Assembly: GCF_036237315.1 (NCBI RefSeq)
Contig: NZ_CP108356.1
Location: 1,860,001-1,924,000 of the forward strand
Direction: 5' to 3'
DNA from: Streptomyces sp. NBC_01351
Lineage (GTDB): Bacteria > Actinomycetota > Actinomycetes > Streptomycetales > Streptomycetaceae
Length of the DNA: 64,000 nt
The notes under the pieces were generated by a model, which saw only the letters and a program-made list of their open reading frames with translations, was not told the DNA's origin and ran no database searches. The position numbers and the translations under genes were made by a program. How positions within the stretch are numbered: the stretch's first letter is position 1; each line of letters begins with the position of its first letter. Below are positions 25,197 to 33,913 of the stretch, piece by piece.

Positions 25197-25906
25197 GGTG
25201 TGCGTCCTTCCAGTAGCGCTCCGAGGGCTTCCACGACGAGGGCGTCGGGGATGCCGTGGGGGTCGAGGCGGTGCTGCATCGCGAGGCCGAGGAGGAGGCC
25301 CAGGACGAGGGCGCCGGTCTCCTCCGGCGGACGGGGCAGGGGGGTGCCGGTGGCTTTGGCCCAGTCGGCGAGGCCCTCGCCGAGCTGGGAGCGGATCTCG
25401 GCGTAGCGCTGGGCGAGTTGCGCGCCGATGACCGGGCCGCGGGCGCCGTGCAGCCACAGTTCCGCCTCCAGGAGCAGCCAGGAGTTCCCGTGGTCGGGGT
25501 GGGGGCGGGTGAGGCTGCCCCACATGGCGCCGAAGTGCGTGGCGGGATCGCCCGGGTCCGCGCTCGCCGCGATCTCGGCGGCGAGTTCCTCGGCGGTGCG
25601 CTCCTTCCACACCTCCAGGAGGGCGAGCAGCAGGCCCCCCTTGCCGCCGAAGTGGCTGTAGAGCGCCCCGGTGGTGCGCCCGGCGGCCTCGGCGACGGCC
25701 TCGGCCGACACCGCGTGGAACCCCTTGCGGGCGAAGAGCTCGGCGGCCGCGTCGATGAGGCGGGACCGCGTCTGCGACTTCCGCTGCGCCTGGCGCGCCC
25801 GTGGGGCCGCCCGAGTCGGCGGTACGGGGCCCGCCCCGGCCCGCCCGTCCGCTTGCGGCGGGTCCGGGACGGCCGGTTGCGGGTGGGCGGCTGGGGGTGG
25901 TGGCAC
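25193..25906 (-). CDS. TetR-family regulator coupled to the P450
   Basis: This 237-aa protein has a Pro/Ala-rich N-terminal tail (about residues 1-40), then a TetR helix-turn-helix (AVAEAAGRTTGALYSHFGGK, about 68-87) and a helical ligand domain. The GTG at 25906 has GGGAG 5 bp upstream. Its stop overlaps the P450 start. A perfect palindrome lies 20 bp before its start, so autorepression of the two-gene operon is likely. Confidence 0.9.
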   Translation of the reverse strand: MPPPPAAHPQPAVPDPPQADGRAGAGPVPPTRAAPRARQAQRKSQTRSRLIDAAAELFARKGFHAVSAEAVAEAAGRTTGALYSHFGGKGGLLLALLEVWKERTAEELAAEIAASADPGDPATHFGAMWGSLTRPHPDHGNSWLLLEAELWLHGARGPVIGAQLAQRYAEIRSQLGEGLADWAKATGTPLPRPPEETGALVLGLLLGLAMQHRLDPHGIPDALVVEALGALLEGRTP

Positions 25907-25925
25907 GGGGGCTCCCGGCTCGTTG

Positions 25926-25951
25926 GGTTATATCGGCTTCCCGATATAACC
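25926..25951. promoter_or_regulatory. TetR operator of the TetR-P450 operon
   Basis: GGTTATATCGG (25926-25936) and CCGATATAACC (25941-25951) form a perfect 11-bp inverted repeat around CTTC. It is strikingly A/T-rich for this genome and lies just upstream of the TetR start codon, consistent with autoregulation. Confidence 0.85.
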
Positions 25952-26107
25952 TGCTCCCGGAGCTGACGGTTCGTCAATCCCCGTGCCGGGGTGCGTCGGA
26001 TTCCGCCTGCGGGTGACCATGCGCCCGGTGTGTGGCGCTCGGCGCCGCCCCGAAGATCGACAGACGGTAGGGTCGCCGTATCCGTTGGCACCAGGGGGAG
26101 TTGAAGA

Positions 26108-26953
26108 GTGACGGACACATTTGGGCAGCCGGATCCCGGGAGCATTCCGCCGAGGCCGGCGGCGCCGCCGTACGTGCCTCCCGTACCGCCGCCCTCCCCT
26201 GCCGGCCACCCTCCGCGCTGGGCCTGGTGGGTGATCGGGATCGTCATCCCGGTGGTCGGCACGGTGGCGACGGTGTTCGCCACCTCGGGGAAGAACGACA
26301 CGTCGCCGCCGTCCTCCGCGGGGGGCACGGTGGCTCCGGCGGCGGCCGGCTCCGCGTCGCCCGAGCCGTCGTCCTCGCCGTCACGGTCGGCGTCCGCGAC
26401 CTCCGTCCCGCCCCTGGCCAGTCCGTCCCCGGCGTCCCCGAGCCCGTCGGCCGCCGGCCCGGACCTCGCGGCTCCGGCGGGCTACCAGCCGCGCCAGGGC
26501 AGATGGGGCATCGCTCCCCCGGTGTGCGGCGAGACCCTGCTCGTCGATCTCGACGCGGGCGTGTCCACCTCCGTCAAGGTGAAGTACGCCGGAGAGGGAG
26601 GGTCCGCGGAGCAGACCGCCGCCACCGAGCTGGAGTACCGGCCGAAGTCCCTCGGGTGCGGCAACGGCGATGCGCCCGTGTACATGGAACTGCTGTCGGC
26701 CACGGGCCGCCAGGTGGGGGTGCTGCGCGCGGGGCAGCCCCAGACCTTCGAGAACTGCCGGGCCGCGGCCGGAACCGGCTTCGGCCCCGTGCAGCTGGGC
26801 GGCTCCGCGGCGAAGGAGCGCGGTCTGGTGAAGGGCGCCGCCGTGTGCTCGGTCACCGATCAGGGCGCCGTGGCCATGGCCCTCATCGAGGAGGCCAGCA
26901 ACGAGTACACCCCGACGGTCAGCGGGCGGCTCATCGTCTGGGCCAAGGGCTGA
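26108..26953 (+). CDS. Membrane-anchored extracytoplasmic protein of unknown function
   Basis: This 281-aa protein has a Pro-rich cytosolic head (about residues 1-35), one membrane segment (WAWWVIGIVIPVVGTVATVF, about 39-58) and a Ser/Pro/Ala linker. The outer domain (about 125-281) has three or four Cys (PPVCGETL, SLGCGNG, ENCRAA, AAVCSV). The GTG at 26108 follows a GGGGGAG. No family is recognised; it is typical of actinobacterial surface proteins. Confidence 0.65.
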   Translation: MTDTFGQPDPGSIPPRPAAPPYVPPVPPPSPAGHPPRWAWWVIGIVIPVVGTVATVFATSGKNDTSPPSSAGGTVAPAAAGSASPEPSSSPSRSASATSVPPLASPSPASPSPSAAGPDLAAPAGYQPRQGRWGIAPPVCGETLLVDLDAGVSTSVKVKYAGEGGSAEQTAATELEYRPKSLGCGNGDAPVYMELLSATGRQVGVLRAGQPQTFENCRAAAGTGFGPVQLGGSAAKERGLVKGAAVCSVTDQGAVAMALIEEASNEYTPTVSGRLIVWAKG

Positions 26954-26954
26954 G

Positions 26955-26971
26955 CCCCCGGGCACCGGGGG
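26955..26971. terminator. Short hairpin terminator between convergent genes
   Basis: CCCCCGG-GCA-CCGGGGG is a perfect 7-bp stem that fills the 18-bp gap between the stops of the two convergent genes. Confidence 0.7.
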
Positions 26972-28096
26972 TCAGTGCTTGCGCAGGCGCGAGGAGTAGT
27001 CCTCCGGCGGGAGGAACTTCGACCACCGTTCCGGGAACTCCGAGGGCATCGCGCCGTCCTCGTCGTCCTCCGACTCGCCCTCGGCAAGGGCCCGCCACGC
27101 GGCCGCCCGGGCGATGAGCTGGGCGGCCTCCACCTCCCGGGCCCGCTCGTTCGCCTCGCGGGCCGCCGCCGTGGCCACCGACGGCCAGACCCGGTCGATG
27201 GCCGCGTTCACGGCGGCCCCCACCAGCACCGCGAAGGCCGAGATGCCGATCCACAGGAGCACCGCCACGGGGGCCGCCAGCGAGCCGTAGATCGTCGGGC
27301 CCTCCACCGTGTTGGTGAGGTAGATCCGCAGCAGGAAGGAGCCCAGCACCCACATCGCCAGGGCCACCAGCGCGCCCGGCACGTCCTCGATCCACGGCGA
27401 GCGCACCGGCACCGACACGTGGTAGAGGGTCGTCAGGAAGACGATGGACAGCAGGGTGACGGTCGGCCAGTAGAGGACCGCGATCACGTCGGTGCCCCAG
27501 GGCACGAGCCGCACCACGGCGTCCGGCCCCACCACCATCAGCGGCAGCACGATGGCCCCGATCAGCAGGGCGATGATGTACAGCAGGAAGGCCAGCAGCC
27601 GGGTCTTGACGATGCCGCGGTGCCCGTCGAGGCCGTACATGACGGTGATGGTGTCGATGAAGACGTTCACGGCGCGCGAGCCCGACCACAGGGCGAAGGC
27701 GAAACCGAGCGAGATGAGGTCCGGTCGGCCCCGCCCGGTGACGTCGTCCAGCATCGGTCGCGCGATCTCGTTGACGCCCCGGTCGGAGAGGATGGTGCCG
27801 ACCGCGCGCAGGATGTTCTCCTCGATGCTCTGCACCGACTCGGTGTTCGTCCAGCCGTCCACGTAGCCGAGCAGGCCCAGCAGGCCGAGGAAGAGCGGCG
27901 GCAGCGAGAGCAGGGTGAAGAAGGCCGCCTCGGCCGCGAGCCCCAGGATCCGATACTCGATGCACGAGTTGACGGTGTCCTTCAGGAGCAGCCAGCCCAT
28001 CTTCCGCTTCGACACGTTGCGGTAGAGGGCGCGGGCCCGGTGGAGCCGTCCTGGACGTCCCGGGATCCGCTCGAAGCTTTCTTTTGCTGGCTGCAC
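26972..28096 (-). CDS. YihY/BrkB-family membrane protein
   Basis: This 374-aa inner-membrane protein has six to seven helices and the YihY/BrkB family signature. ILGLAAEAAFFTLLSLPPLF is in helix 1, then SRAVNVFIDTITVMYGL, then IYGSLAAPVAVLLWIGISAF (each within about 20 residues). These were once called ribonuclease BN, but that activity belongs elsewhere; function is unclear. The C-terminal 80 residues are charged and cytosolic. The GTG start at 28096 is only 17 bp from the divergent acyl-CoA dehydrogenase ATG. Confidence 0.88.
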   Translation of the reverse strand: MQPAKESFERIPGRPGRLHRARALYRNVSKRKMGWLLLKDTVNSCIEYRILGLAAEAAFFTLLSLPPLFLGLLGLLGYVDGWTNTESVQSIEENILRAVGTILSDRGVNEIARPMLDDVTGRGRPDLISLGFAFALWSGSRAVNVFIDTITVMYGLDGHRGIVKTRLLAFLLYIIALLIGAIVLPLMVVGPDAVVRLVPWGTDVIAVLYWPTVTLLSIVFLTTLYHVSVPVRSPWIEDVPGALVALAMWVLGSFLLRIYLTNTVEGPTIYGSLAAPVAVLLWIGISAFAVLVGAAVNAAIDRVWPSVATAAAREANERAREVEAAQLIARAAAWRALAEGESEDDEDGAMPSEFPERWSKFLPPEDYSSRLRKH

Positions 28097-28113
28097 GTCC
28101 TTACGGTATCGGC

Positions 28114-29769
28114 ATGGCAGCCACCACCCACACAGTCACCAATCAGGCCCCGCCCCTCGTGGGCCACGACGTCTACGGCGGCGACCGGGCCCTCACCGAG
28201 GGCGTCGAGCGTCACCTCGCCTCCGCGGAGCCCGAACTCCTCGGCGAGGCAAGGGAAGAGCTCACCGCGCTCGGGCGGGCCGCCGGTTCGGCGCAGGCCC
28301 AGGAGTGGGGTGTCCAGGCGAACGAGAATCCGCCGAAGCTCCGCACACACGACCGGTACGGGAACCGGATCGACGAGGTGGAGTTCCACCCGGCATGGCA
28401 CCGGCTCCTCGGGCACGCCGTGACCTCGGGGCTGACCGATGCCTGGGGGCGCCCGGCCGGGCATCTGCGCCGCGCCGCCGGGTTCTTCGTGTGGTCGCAG
28501 GCCGAGGCGGGGCACGGCTGCCCGATCTCGATGACGCACGCCGCCGTGCCGGCGCTGCGGACCGACCCGGAGCTGGCCGCGGAATGGGAGCCGCGGCTGA
28601 CCTCGCACGTGTACGAGGAGGGGCTGCGGCCGCCCGCGCAGAAGGGCGGGGTGCTCTTCGGCATGGGGATGACGGAGAAGCAGGGCGGCAGCGACGTACG
28701 GGCGAACACGACGAGGGCGACGGCGCTGGACGCGTCCGGCGAGTACCTGCTGACCGGGCACAAGTGGTTCTGTTCGGCGCCGATGTCCGACGGGTTCCTG
28801 GTGCTGGCGCAGGCGGCCCCCTCCGGGAAGGACAGCCTGACCTGCTTCTTGGTGCCGCGGGTGCTGCCGGACGGCACGCGCAACGTGTTCGCGATCCAGC
28901 GGCTGAAGGACAAGCTGGGCAACAAGTCGAACGCGTCGAGCGAGGTGGAGTTCGACGGGACCTGGGCGCGGCGGGTGGGCGAGGAGGGCCGGGGGGTGCG
29001 GACCATCATCGAGATGGTCGCGGCGACCCGGCTGGACTGTGTGATCGGCTCGGCCTCGCTGATGCGGCAGGCGCTGACGCAGGCCGTTCACCATACGGAG
29101 CACCGCTCCGCTTTCGGAGCGCCGCTCATCAAGCAGCCTCTGATGCGCAACGTGCTCGCCGACCTCGCCCTGGAGTCGGAGGCGGCCACCACCCTGACCC
29201 TGCGGCTCGCGGCGGCCTACGACGCGGGCACCGAGCAGGAGAAGGCCTTCCTGCGCCTCGCCGTGCCCGTGGCGAAGTACTGGGTGACCAAGCGCTGTAC
29301 GCCGATGGTGGCGGAGGCCCTGGAGTGTCTGGGCGGCAACGGCTACGTCGAGGAGTCCGGGCTGCCGAGACTGCTGCGCGAATCCCCGCTGAACTCCATC
29401 TGGGAGGGCTCGGGCAACGTCCAGGCCCTCGACGTGCTCCGCGCCCTCCAGCGCGAGCCGCAGGCGCTCGGCGCCTTCCTCCAGGAGGTCGGCCTGGCCC
29501 GGGGCGCCGATCACCGGCTGGATTCGGCCATCAAGGACCTGCTGACGGAGCTCGCCGACCTGGAGGGCATCGAGGCGCGGGCCCGCCGGGTGGTGGAGCG
29601 CATGGCGCTCGTGCTGCAGGGTTCGCTGCTGGTTCGGTGGGCTCCGCCCGAGGTGGCGGACGCGTTCTGCGCCTCGCGCCTGGGCGGCGACTGGGGCGCG
29701 GCCTTCGGCACGCTCCCCCACAGCCTCGACCTCGGCGCGGTCGTGGAACGGGCGCGGATCGCGGGCTAG
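28114..29769 (+). CDS. AidB-like acyl-CoA dehydrogenase
   Basis: This 551-aa FAD enzyme belongs to the AidB branch of acyl-CoA dehydrogenases (alkylation-response protein). AidB-specific features are the long N-terminal segment and the motif GMTEKQGGSDVRANTT (about residues 188-203). ECLGGNGYVEESGLPRLLRE follows, with the acyl-CoA dehydrogenase FAD-binding core. AidB binds DNA and is thought to protect it from or detoxify alkylating agents; a true fatty-acyl substrate is uncertain. The ATG at 28114 is chosen by homology (MAATTHTVTNQAPPL). It has no good SD. Confidence 0.87.
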   Translation: MAATTHTVTNQAPPLVGHDVYGGDRALTEGVERHLASAEPELLGEAREELTALGRAAGSAQAQEWGVQANENPPKLRTHDRYGNRIDEVEFHPAWHRLLGHAVTSGLTDAWGRPAGHLRRAAGFFVWSQAEAGHGCPISMTHAAVPALRTDPELAAEWEPRLTSHVYEEGLRPPAQKGGVLFGMGMTEKQGGSDVRANTTRATALDASGEYLLTGHKWFCSAPMSDGFLVLAQAAPSGKDSLTCFLVPRVLPDGTRNVFAIQRLKDKLGNKSNASSEVEFDGTWARRVGEEGRGVRTIIEMVAATRLDCVIGSASLMRQALTQAVHHTEHRSAFGAPLIKQPLMRNVLADLALESEAATTLTLRLAAAYDAGTEQEKAFLRLAVPVAKYWVTKRCTPMVAEALECLGGNGYVEESGLPRLLRESPLNSIWEGSGNVQALDVLRALQREPQALGAFLQEVGLARGADHRLDSAIKDLLTELADLEGIEARARRVVERMALVLQGSLLVRWAPPEVADAFCASRLGGDWGAAFGTLPHSLDLGAVVERARIAG

Positions 29770-30077
29770 GGAGGGAGCCGCCGGGCTCCCCGTACGGTCC
29801 CCAAACCGTTCCGAGCCGGGATCCGAGCCCGTTGACCAGGAGCAGAGGTGGCGCCGCGCCGACTCGGCACCACCTCTGATCCGCTGAGCCCCGAGGAGGA
29901 GCTGTCACGCCGTCTGGCGGCGTCCGGACAGTTTCGGTCGGCCGACCGGGACTTGGCGAGAGTTGCATACCGTTGCAACCTTTGAGTCGACAGTCGCCCT
30001 TCGGGTGCCGGGGGAACGGCACGCGAGGACCATCGGGGCGGCTCGCTCAGTACGTCCTGTTCGACGGGGAGGTTCCG
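29770..30077. other. Intergenic region with a hairpin and a short inverted repeat
   Basis: This 308-bp non-coding stretch contains a 9-bp hairpin CAGAGGTGG (29843-29851) / CCACCTCTG (29870-29878), likely a terminator for the acyl-CoA dehydrogenase gene. It also contains GTTGCA (29962-29967) with TGCAAC (29974-29979), a possible operator 100 bp before the GAF regulator start. Confidence 0.55.
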
Positions 30078-31388
30078 GTGGCCAATACCGCAGGCAGCGC
30101 GGTCGACGCGGCACGCATCTCGGCCATGGATGCGCGGGAGGCCGCGCGTCTGCTCAAGGGCGTGCGGGCGGCCGCGCTGGCCGGGGACCGGCCGCCGGCC
30201 GCGCCCAGACCGGAGATCGCGGAGTCCTGGCGCCGGATGATGGCCGGCGGGGTGCATCCGGACCGGGACGCGCGCTCGCGGATGCTCTCGGCCGCCGAGA
30301 CCGAGGAGCGGCGGCACGTCTCGCCGCTGCGGGAGATCCTGCCGGTGCTCCGGGAGGGGCTGTTGCCGGCCCTTGACGAGGCCCTGCACATCATGGTCGT
30401 CGCCGACGCGGACGGGCGGCTGCTGTGGCGGGAGGGCCACTCCTCGATCCTGCGCAAGGCCGACCGGCTCGGCTTCGCGGTGGGCGCCGACTGGGACGAG
30501 GCCGTGGTCGGCACCAACGGGGTGGGCACGGCGCTCGTGAACCGCCGGCCCGTCCAGGTGTTCTCGGCGGAGCACTTCGTCTCCAGCCACCACGACTGGA
30601 CCTGCGCGGGCGCACCCGTACGGGACCCGCGCGACGGACGCCTGCTGGGCGTGGTCGACGTCAGCGGGCCGCTGGCCACCATGCACCCGGCGACCCTGTC
30701 GTGGGTGAGCTCGGTGGCCCGGCTCGCGGAGCGGGAGCTGCGGATCCGGCACCTGGAGTCGCTGGAGCAGTTGCGTACGGTCGCGGCCCCGCTGCTGGCC
30801 CGGCTGCCGGGGCGGGCGCTCGCCGTGGACGCGAACGGCTGGACGGCCGCCGTCACGGGCCTGGTGCCCACCGAGCGGATCCCGCTGCCGAAGGGCTTCG
30901 GGCCGGGCCGGGTGTGGGTGCCGCAGCTCGGCGACTGCACGGTGGAGCCGCTGCCGGGCGGCTGGCTGCTGCGGATCGCACAGGACCGTACGAGCACGGC
31001 CGTCACGAGGGTGGTCCTCGACCTCAGCCGGGCCGGGGCCTGCTCGGCGACGGTGTACGGGGCCGCCGGAAGCTGGGCGCAGGAGCTCAGCCCGCGCCAC
31101 GCGGAGCTGCTGTTCCTGCTGGCGGAGAGCCCGCGCGGGCGCTCCGCGGCGGAGCTGTCGGCGGAGCTGTTCGGGGATCCGACGCGCACGGTGACGGTCC
31201 GGGCGGAGATGTCCCGCGTACGCCGCTACCTCGCGGGCGTGCTGACCCACCGGCCGTACCGGTTCGCGCAGGACGTGGAGGTGGAACTGATCCGCCCGCA
31301 GGACCCGGCCGCGCTGCTCCCGCACTCCACCGCGCCCGCGGTGATCAGGGCCCGCCTGGGCCGGAGCGGCCCCGGCGTGGTTCCCTGA
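30078..31388 (+). CDS. GAF-domain transcriptional regulator
   Basis: This 436-aa protein has an N-terminal helical region, then a GAF sensor (about residues 90-230, with IMVVADADGRLLWREGH and VVGTNGVGTALVNRRPVQVF). A C-terminal HTH-like region follows (SPRHAELLFLLAESPRGRSA, then RTVTVRAEMSRVRRYL). The GAF segment resembles the sensor of AcoR/FhlA-type bacterial enhancer proteins but the sigma-54 AAA+ domain is absent. The GTG at 30078 has GGGGAGG 5 bp upstream. Likely targets nearby are the acyl-CoA dehydrogenase or the GNAT gene, by position only. Confidence 0.78.
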   Translation: MANTAGSAVDAARISAMDAREAARLLKGVRAAALAGDRPPAAPRPEIAESWRRMMAGGVHPDRDARSRMLSAAETEERRHVSPLREILPVLREGLLPALDEALHIMVVADADGRLLWREGHSSILRKADRLGFAVGADWDEAVVGTNGVGTALVNRRPVQVFSAEHFVSSHHDWTCAGAPVRDPRDGRLLGVVDVSGPLATMHPATLSWVSSVARLAERELRIRHLESLEQLRTVAAPLLARLPGRALAVDANGWTAAVTGLVPTERIPLPKGFGPGRVWVPQLGDCTVEPLPGGWLLRIAQDRTSTAVTRVVLDLSRAGACSATVYGAAGSWAQELSPRHAELLFLLAESPRGRSAAELSAELFGDPTRTVTVRAEMSRVRRYLAGVLTHRPYRFAQDVEVELIRPQDPAALLPHSTAPAVIRARLGRSGPGVVP

Positions 31389-31393
31389 CCTGC

Positions 31394-31957
31394 ATGAGCA
31401 CCATCACACTCACCACATGGTCCCTGGAAATGACCTCTCCGCAGGACCTGATACCGGCGGCCGTACCCGGCCCGGAGATCAGCATCGTGCGGTCGGAGGT
31501 CCCCTCCCCCGAGTTCAGCCGCTTCCTCTACGCCTCGGTCGGCGGTGACATCCACTGGACCGACCGGCTCTCCCTGACCCGCGCGCAGTGGGTGGAGCAG
31601 CTCGGGCGTCCGGGCGTGGAGACGTGGGTGGCGTACGACCGCGGAACCCCGGCGGGGTACGTGGAGCTCGACCCGCAGGACGACGGCGTGGTGGAGATCA
31701 TGTACTTCGGCCTGCTTCCGGACTTCCGGGGCCGGCGGATCGGCGGGCACCTGCTGACGGTGGGCGTCGCCCGCGCCTGGTCCCTCGCGGAGCGCTGGCC
31801 GGAGCGGCAGCCGACGCGCCGGGTGTGGCTGCACACGTGCAGTGAGGACGGCCCGACGGCGATGGACAATTACCAGCGCCGCGGATTCAAGGTCTTCAAG
31901 ACGGAGACCTCCGAGAAGGAGGCCACCGAGCCCCCGGGCCCCTGGCCGGGCGCGTAG
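31394..31957 (+). CDS. GNAT-family N-acetyltransferase
   Basis: This 187-aa protein has the acetyl-CoA-binding core of the GNAT fold: VEIMYFGLLPDFRGRRIGG (V/I-x-x-L-x-V-x-P...R/Q-G-x-G/A) at about residues 105-120. The C-terminal strand is AMDNYQRRGFKVFKTE. Substrate is unknown. The ATG at 31394 is 5 bp after the stop of the GAF regulator, so the two are probably co-translated. Confidence 0.85.
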   Translation: MSTITLTTWSLEMTSPQDLIPAAVPGPEISIVRSEVPSPEFSRFLYASVGGDIHWTDRLSLTRAQWVEQLGRPGVETWVAYDRGTPAGYVELDPQDDGVVEIMYFGLLPDFRGRRIGGHLLTVGVARAWSLAERWPERQPTRRVWLHTCSEDGPTAMDNYQRRGFKVFKTETSEKEATEPPGPWPGA

Positions 31958-31970
31958 CTCCCGCCGCACG

Positions 31971-32019
31971 CGTCGCACGCCGACCCGGGTCCGGACGTCG
32001 CACGCCGACCCGGGTCCGG
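31971..32019. repeat. 24-bp direct repeat, two copies
   Basis: A 24-bp unit starting CGTCGCACGCCGACCC occurs at 31971-31994 and again at 31996-32019, one base apart. It lies between convergent genes and overlaps neither. Confidence 0.8.
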
Positions 32020-32052
32020 CCCGCCGTGTGGCGGCGGCCGGCCCCGGGTGCG

Positions 32053-33450
32053 TCACTTGCCCTGCCGCACCGAGATCCGCAGGTTCTGGTTCTGGTCGCG
32101 GATGACGAACAGCGCGGCGCCGCCCAGGTCGGTGTGGTCCGGGGTCTCCACGCCCGCACCGAGGGCCTTGGCGTCGCCCGTGGCGGAGGTGAGGTCGAGC
32201 TGGGCGGCCGGCCGGCCGTCCTTCACGTCATCGGTCTTCACCAGTCCGTAGGCCGTGCCGTCGTCCCGGACCGAGCGCACGGCGATCTCCTTCCGGTTGC
32301 CGTCGCCCGCCAGACAGACGCCCTGCTTGCGCTCCAGGTCGAACGCGACGGGGCCGGCCGCGAGGAACCGTCCGGCGGGCGAGGTGACCACGTCGTGGTT
32401 CCGGTAGCCCCGGCCGGTCATGCTGTGGGTTTCCTTGTATCCGCACTCCGTGCGGGCGAGCATCCGCCCGGACTCCATGTCGTGCACCGACCAGGTGGGA
32501 ACCGTCGCGGCGCCGGCCTTGGGTTCGTTGTCCCACTGGACCAGGAGCTTTCCGCCGGCCACGCCGTACACCTGCCCGTTCCGCTTCTCGTAGGGGCCCG
32601 CCTTCGAGGGAACCCCTTCGGGCCGGACCGTGTCACTGGACCATCGGCCCGGCACTCCGAACCCGGGTTCCAGGTGGACCAGCGGCCCGGCGGGACCCAC
32701 CGCCATCACCCGGGCGGAGCAGGACGGCGAGCCCTCGCACTCGGGCAGCAGCGTGTGGGGGTTGTCGTACGCGGCGACGGTCCCCTTGACCAGGTCGACC
32801 GCGGACGCGACCCTCGGGTACGCCCCCGGTCCCCCGCGGGCGACGATCAGCCGGCCGCCCTCGGCCTGGACCCGGACCTCACCGGGGTCGGCCTTGAGCG
32901 GTACGTCGATCTCGCGGACCGGCTTGACGCCCTGGCCCTTCGCTGCCGCGGGGTACAGCGCCAGCCGCACCACCTCGGTGCCCTCGTGGAGCTCGTCCTT
33001 GCCGGCCAGTCCGTGGGCGGCCAGGACGACGAACTTCTGCCCGTCCTGCTCCACCCCCAGGACCCAGGGGACCAGCTCGTGCTTGTCCGCGGCGGGCAGC
33101 GGGGTCGGGGGCGTCCAGTCCGCCGAGGTCCACACGGCCTTCCCGTCTGCGGCCGACCGGACCTGTACCGTGTAGCCGGCGCCCACGTCCAGCACGGCGA
33201 CCGCGGCGGCCCCGGGCACCACGGCCACGGGCGTCGGGGCGTGCATCGGCACCCAGGGCAGGGACTGGTCCCAGCCCCGCCCTCCGTCCCACGCCTCGGG
33301 CACCCCGAAGGCCGCCAGAGGCTCCGCCTTGCGGTCCGGCGCCGCTCCGCCCTTGCCCTTCCCGGCGTCCGGTGCGTCCGACCCGCTCCCGCAGCCGGCC
33401 GTCAGTACCGCCGCGATCACCACCGCGACCGCCGCTCTCCCCGTGCGCAT
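32053..33450 (-). CDS. Lipoprotein with beta-propeller-like extracellular domain
   Basis: This 465-aa protein has a lipoprotein signal (AVVIAAVLTAGC) with the lipidated Cys at residue 20. An extracytoplasmic domain rich in beta-strand/turn repeats follows, of PQQ/WD40-like character (AVAVLDVGAGYTVQV, KAVWTSADW, GGKLLVQWDNEPKA). No enzymatic motif is visible. It faces a divergent region with the sulfur operon, but no functional link is shown. Confidence 0.7.
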   Translation of the reverse strand: MRTGRAAVAVVIAAVLTAGCGSGSDAPDAGKGKGGAAPDRKAEPLAAFGVPEAWDGGRGWDQSLPWVPMHAPTPVAVVPGAAAVAVLDVGAGYTVQVRSAADGKAVWTSADWTPPTPLPAADKHELVPWVLGVEQDGQKFVVLAAHGLAGKDELHEGTEVVRLALYPAAAKGQGVKPVREIDVPLKADPGEVRVQAEGGRLIVARGGPGAYPRVASAVDLVKGTVAAYDNPHTLLPECEGSPSCSARVMAVGPAGPLVHLEPGFGVPGRWSSDTVRPEGVPSKAGPYEKRNGQVYGVAGGKLLVQWDNEPKAGAATVPTWSVHDMESGRMLARTECGYKETHSMTGRGYRNHDVVTSPAGRFLAAGPVAFDLERKQGVCLAGDGNRKEIAVRSVRDDGTAYGLVKTDDVKDGRPAAQLDLTSATGDAKALGAGVETPDHTDLGGAALFVIRDQNQNLRISVRQGK

Positions 33451-33550
33451 TCCGTCCGCCCCTCAAGTAAATGATCAAGAAGCCGAGAGCCTAGCCGTCC
33501 GGCCCCCGCAAGGTGACCCGTAGCACACCATCCCAGCATTCGGGACGGAT

Positions 33551-33569
33551 CTGTCCGAATCGCGGACAG
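33551..33569. promoter_or_regulatory. Inverted repeat upstream of the sulfur operon leader
   Basis: CTGTCCG-AATCG-CGGACAG is a perfect 7-bp inverted repeat. It lies 40 bp before the leader peptide ATG, in the spot expected for an operator of the sulfur assimilation operon. Confidence 0.6.
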
Positions 33570-33609
33570 TAGTGGACTCCTCCAAGACACGCATGCCACG
33601 CTTCCCCCC

Positions 33610-33693
33610 ATGAATGGAGCTGGAATTGCCTTGGTGAGTCGGCGGCACGTCGACCTCGGCCGCATGTCCAGCGCCATCTGTCCGGCGCGCTGA
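33610..33693 (+). CDS. Cysteine-containing putative leader peptide of the sulfur operon
   Basis: This 27-aa ORF ends in SRRHVDLGRMSSAICPAR. The core RRHVDLxRxxSAxC is the recognised actinobacterial 'putative leader peptide' pattern, known mainly upstream of sulfur and sulfonate genes. Its Cys codon near the end (TGT, position 24) fits control by cysteine supply through ribosome stalling. The ATG at 33610 has no good SD; a GTG at 33634 starts a shorter version. The next 220 bp before the sulfite reductase ATG hold only a weak 6-bp hairpin (33791-33807). Confidence 0.75.
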   Translation: MNGAGIALVSRRHVDLGRMSSAICPAR

Positions 33694-33913
33694 CGGAACC
33701 AGCAACCGCCGCACATCGCCACAATCCCGGCATCGTCGCCGTGGAAGTGTCGATCATCGCAGCCCCCTGAAGGCCGAATACCGCCCTGCCCGCCGGCAAT
33801 CCCGGCGAAGGCGCGGCGATCAGCCGCACCCGCTCAGCGTCGTCCAGGGGTCACATCCACACCGCCCCCTGCTCTGCCTGCCCTCCTGAGCCGCCGAAGA
33901 AGGACGTACCGCC

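Noticed and set aside
30425..31957. A 510-residue plus-strand frame ending in the GNAT protein
   Set aside because: Its first 320 residues are an out-of-frame reading of the GAF regulator. Only the part from the ATG at 31394 shows GNAT motifs.
33475..33829. Minus-strand small open frames upstream of the sulfur operon
   Set aside because: They are antisense to the recognised leader peptide and have no SD or family resemblance.
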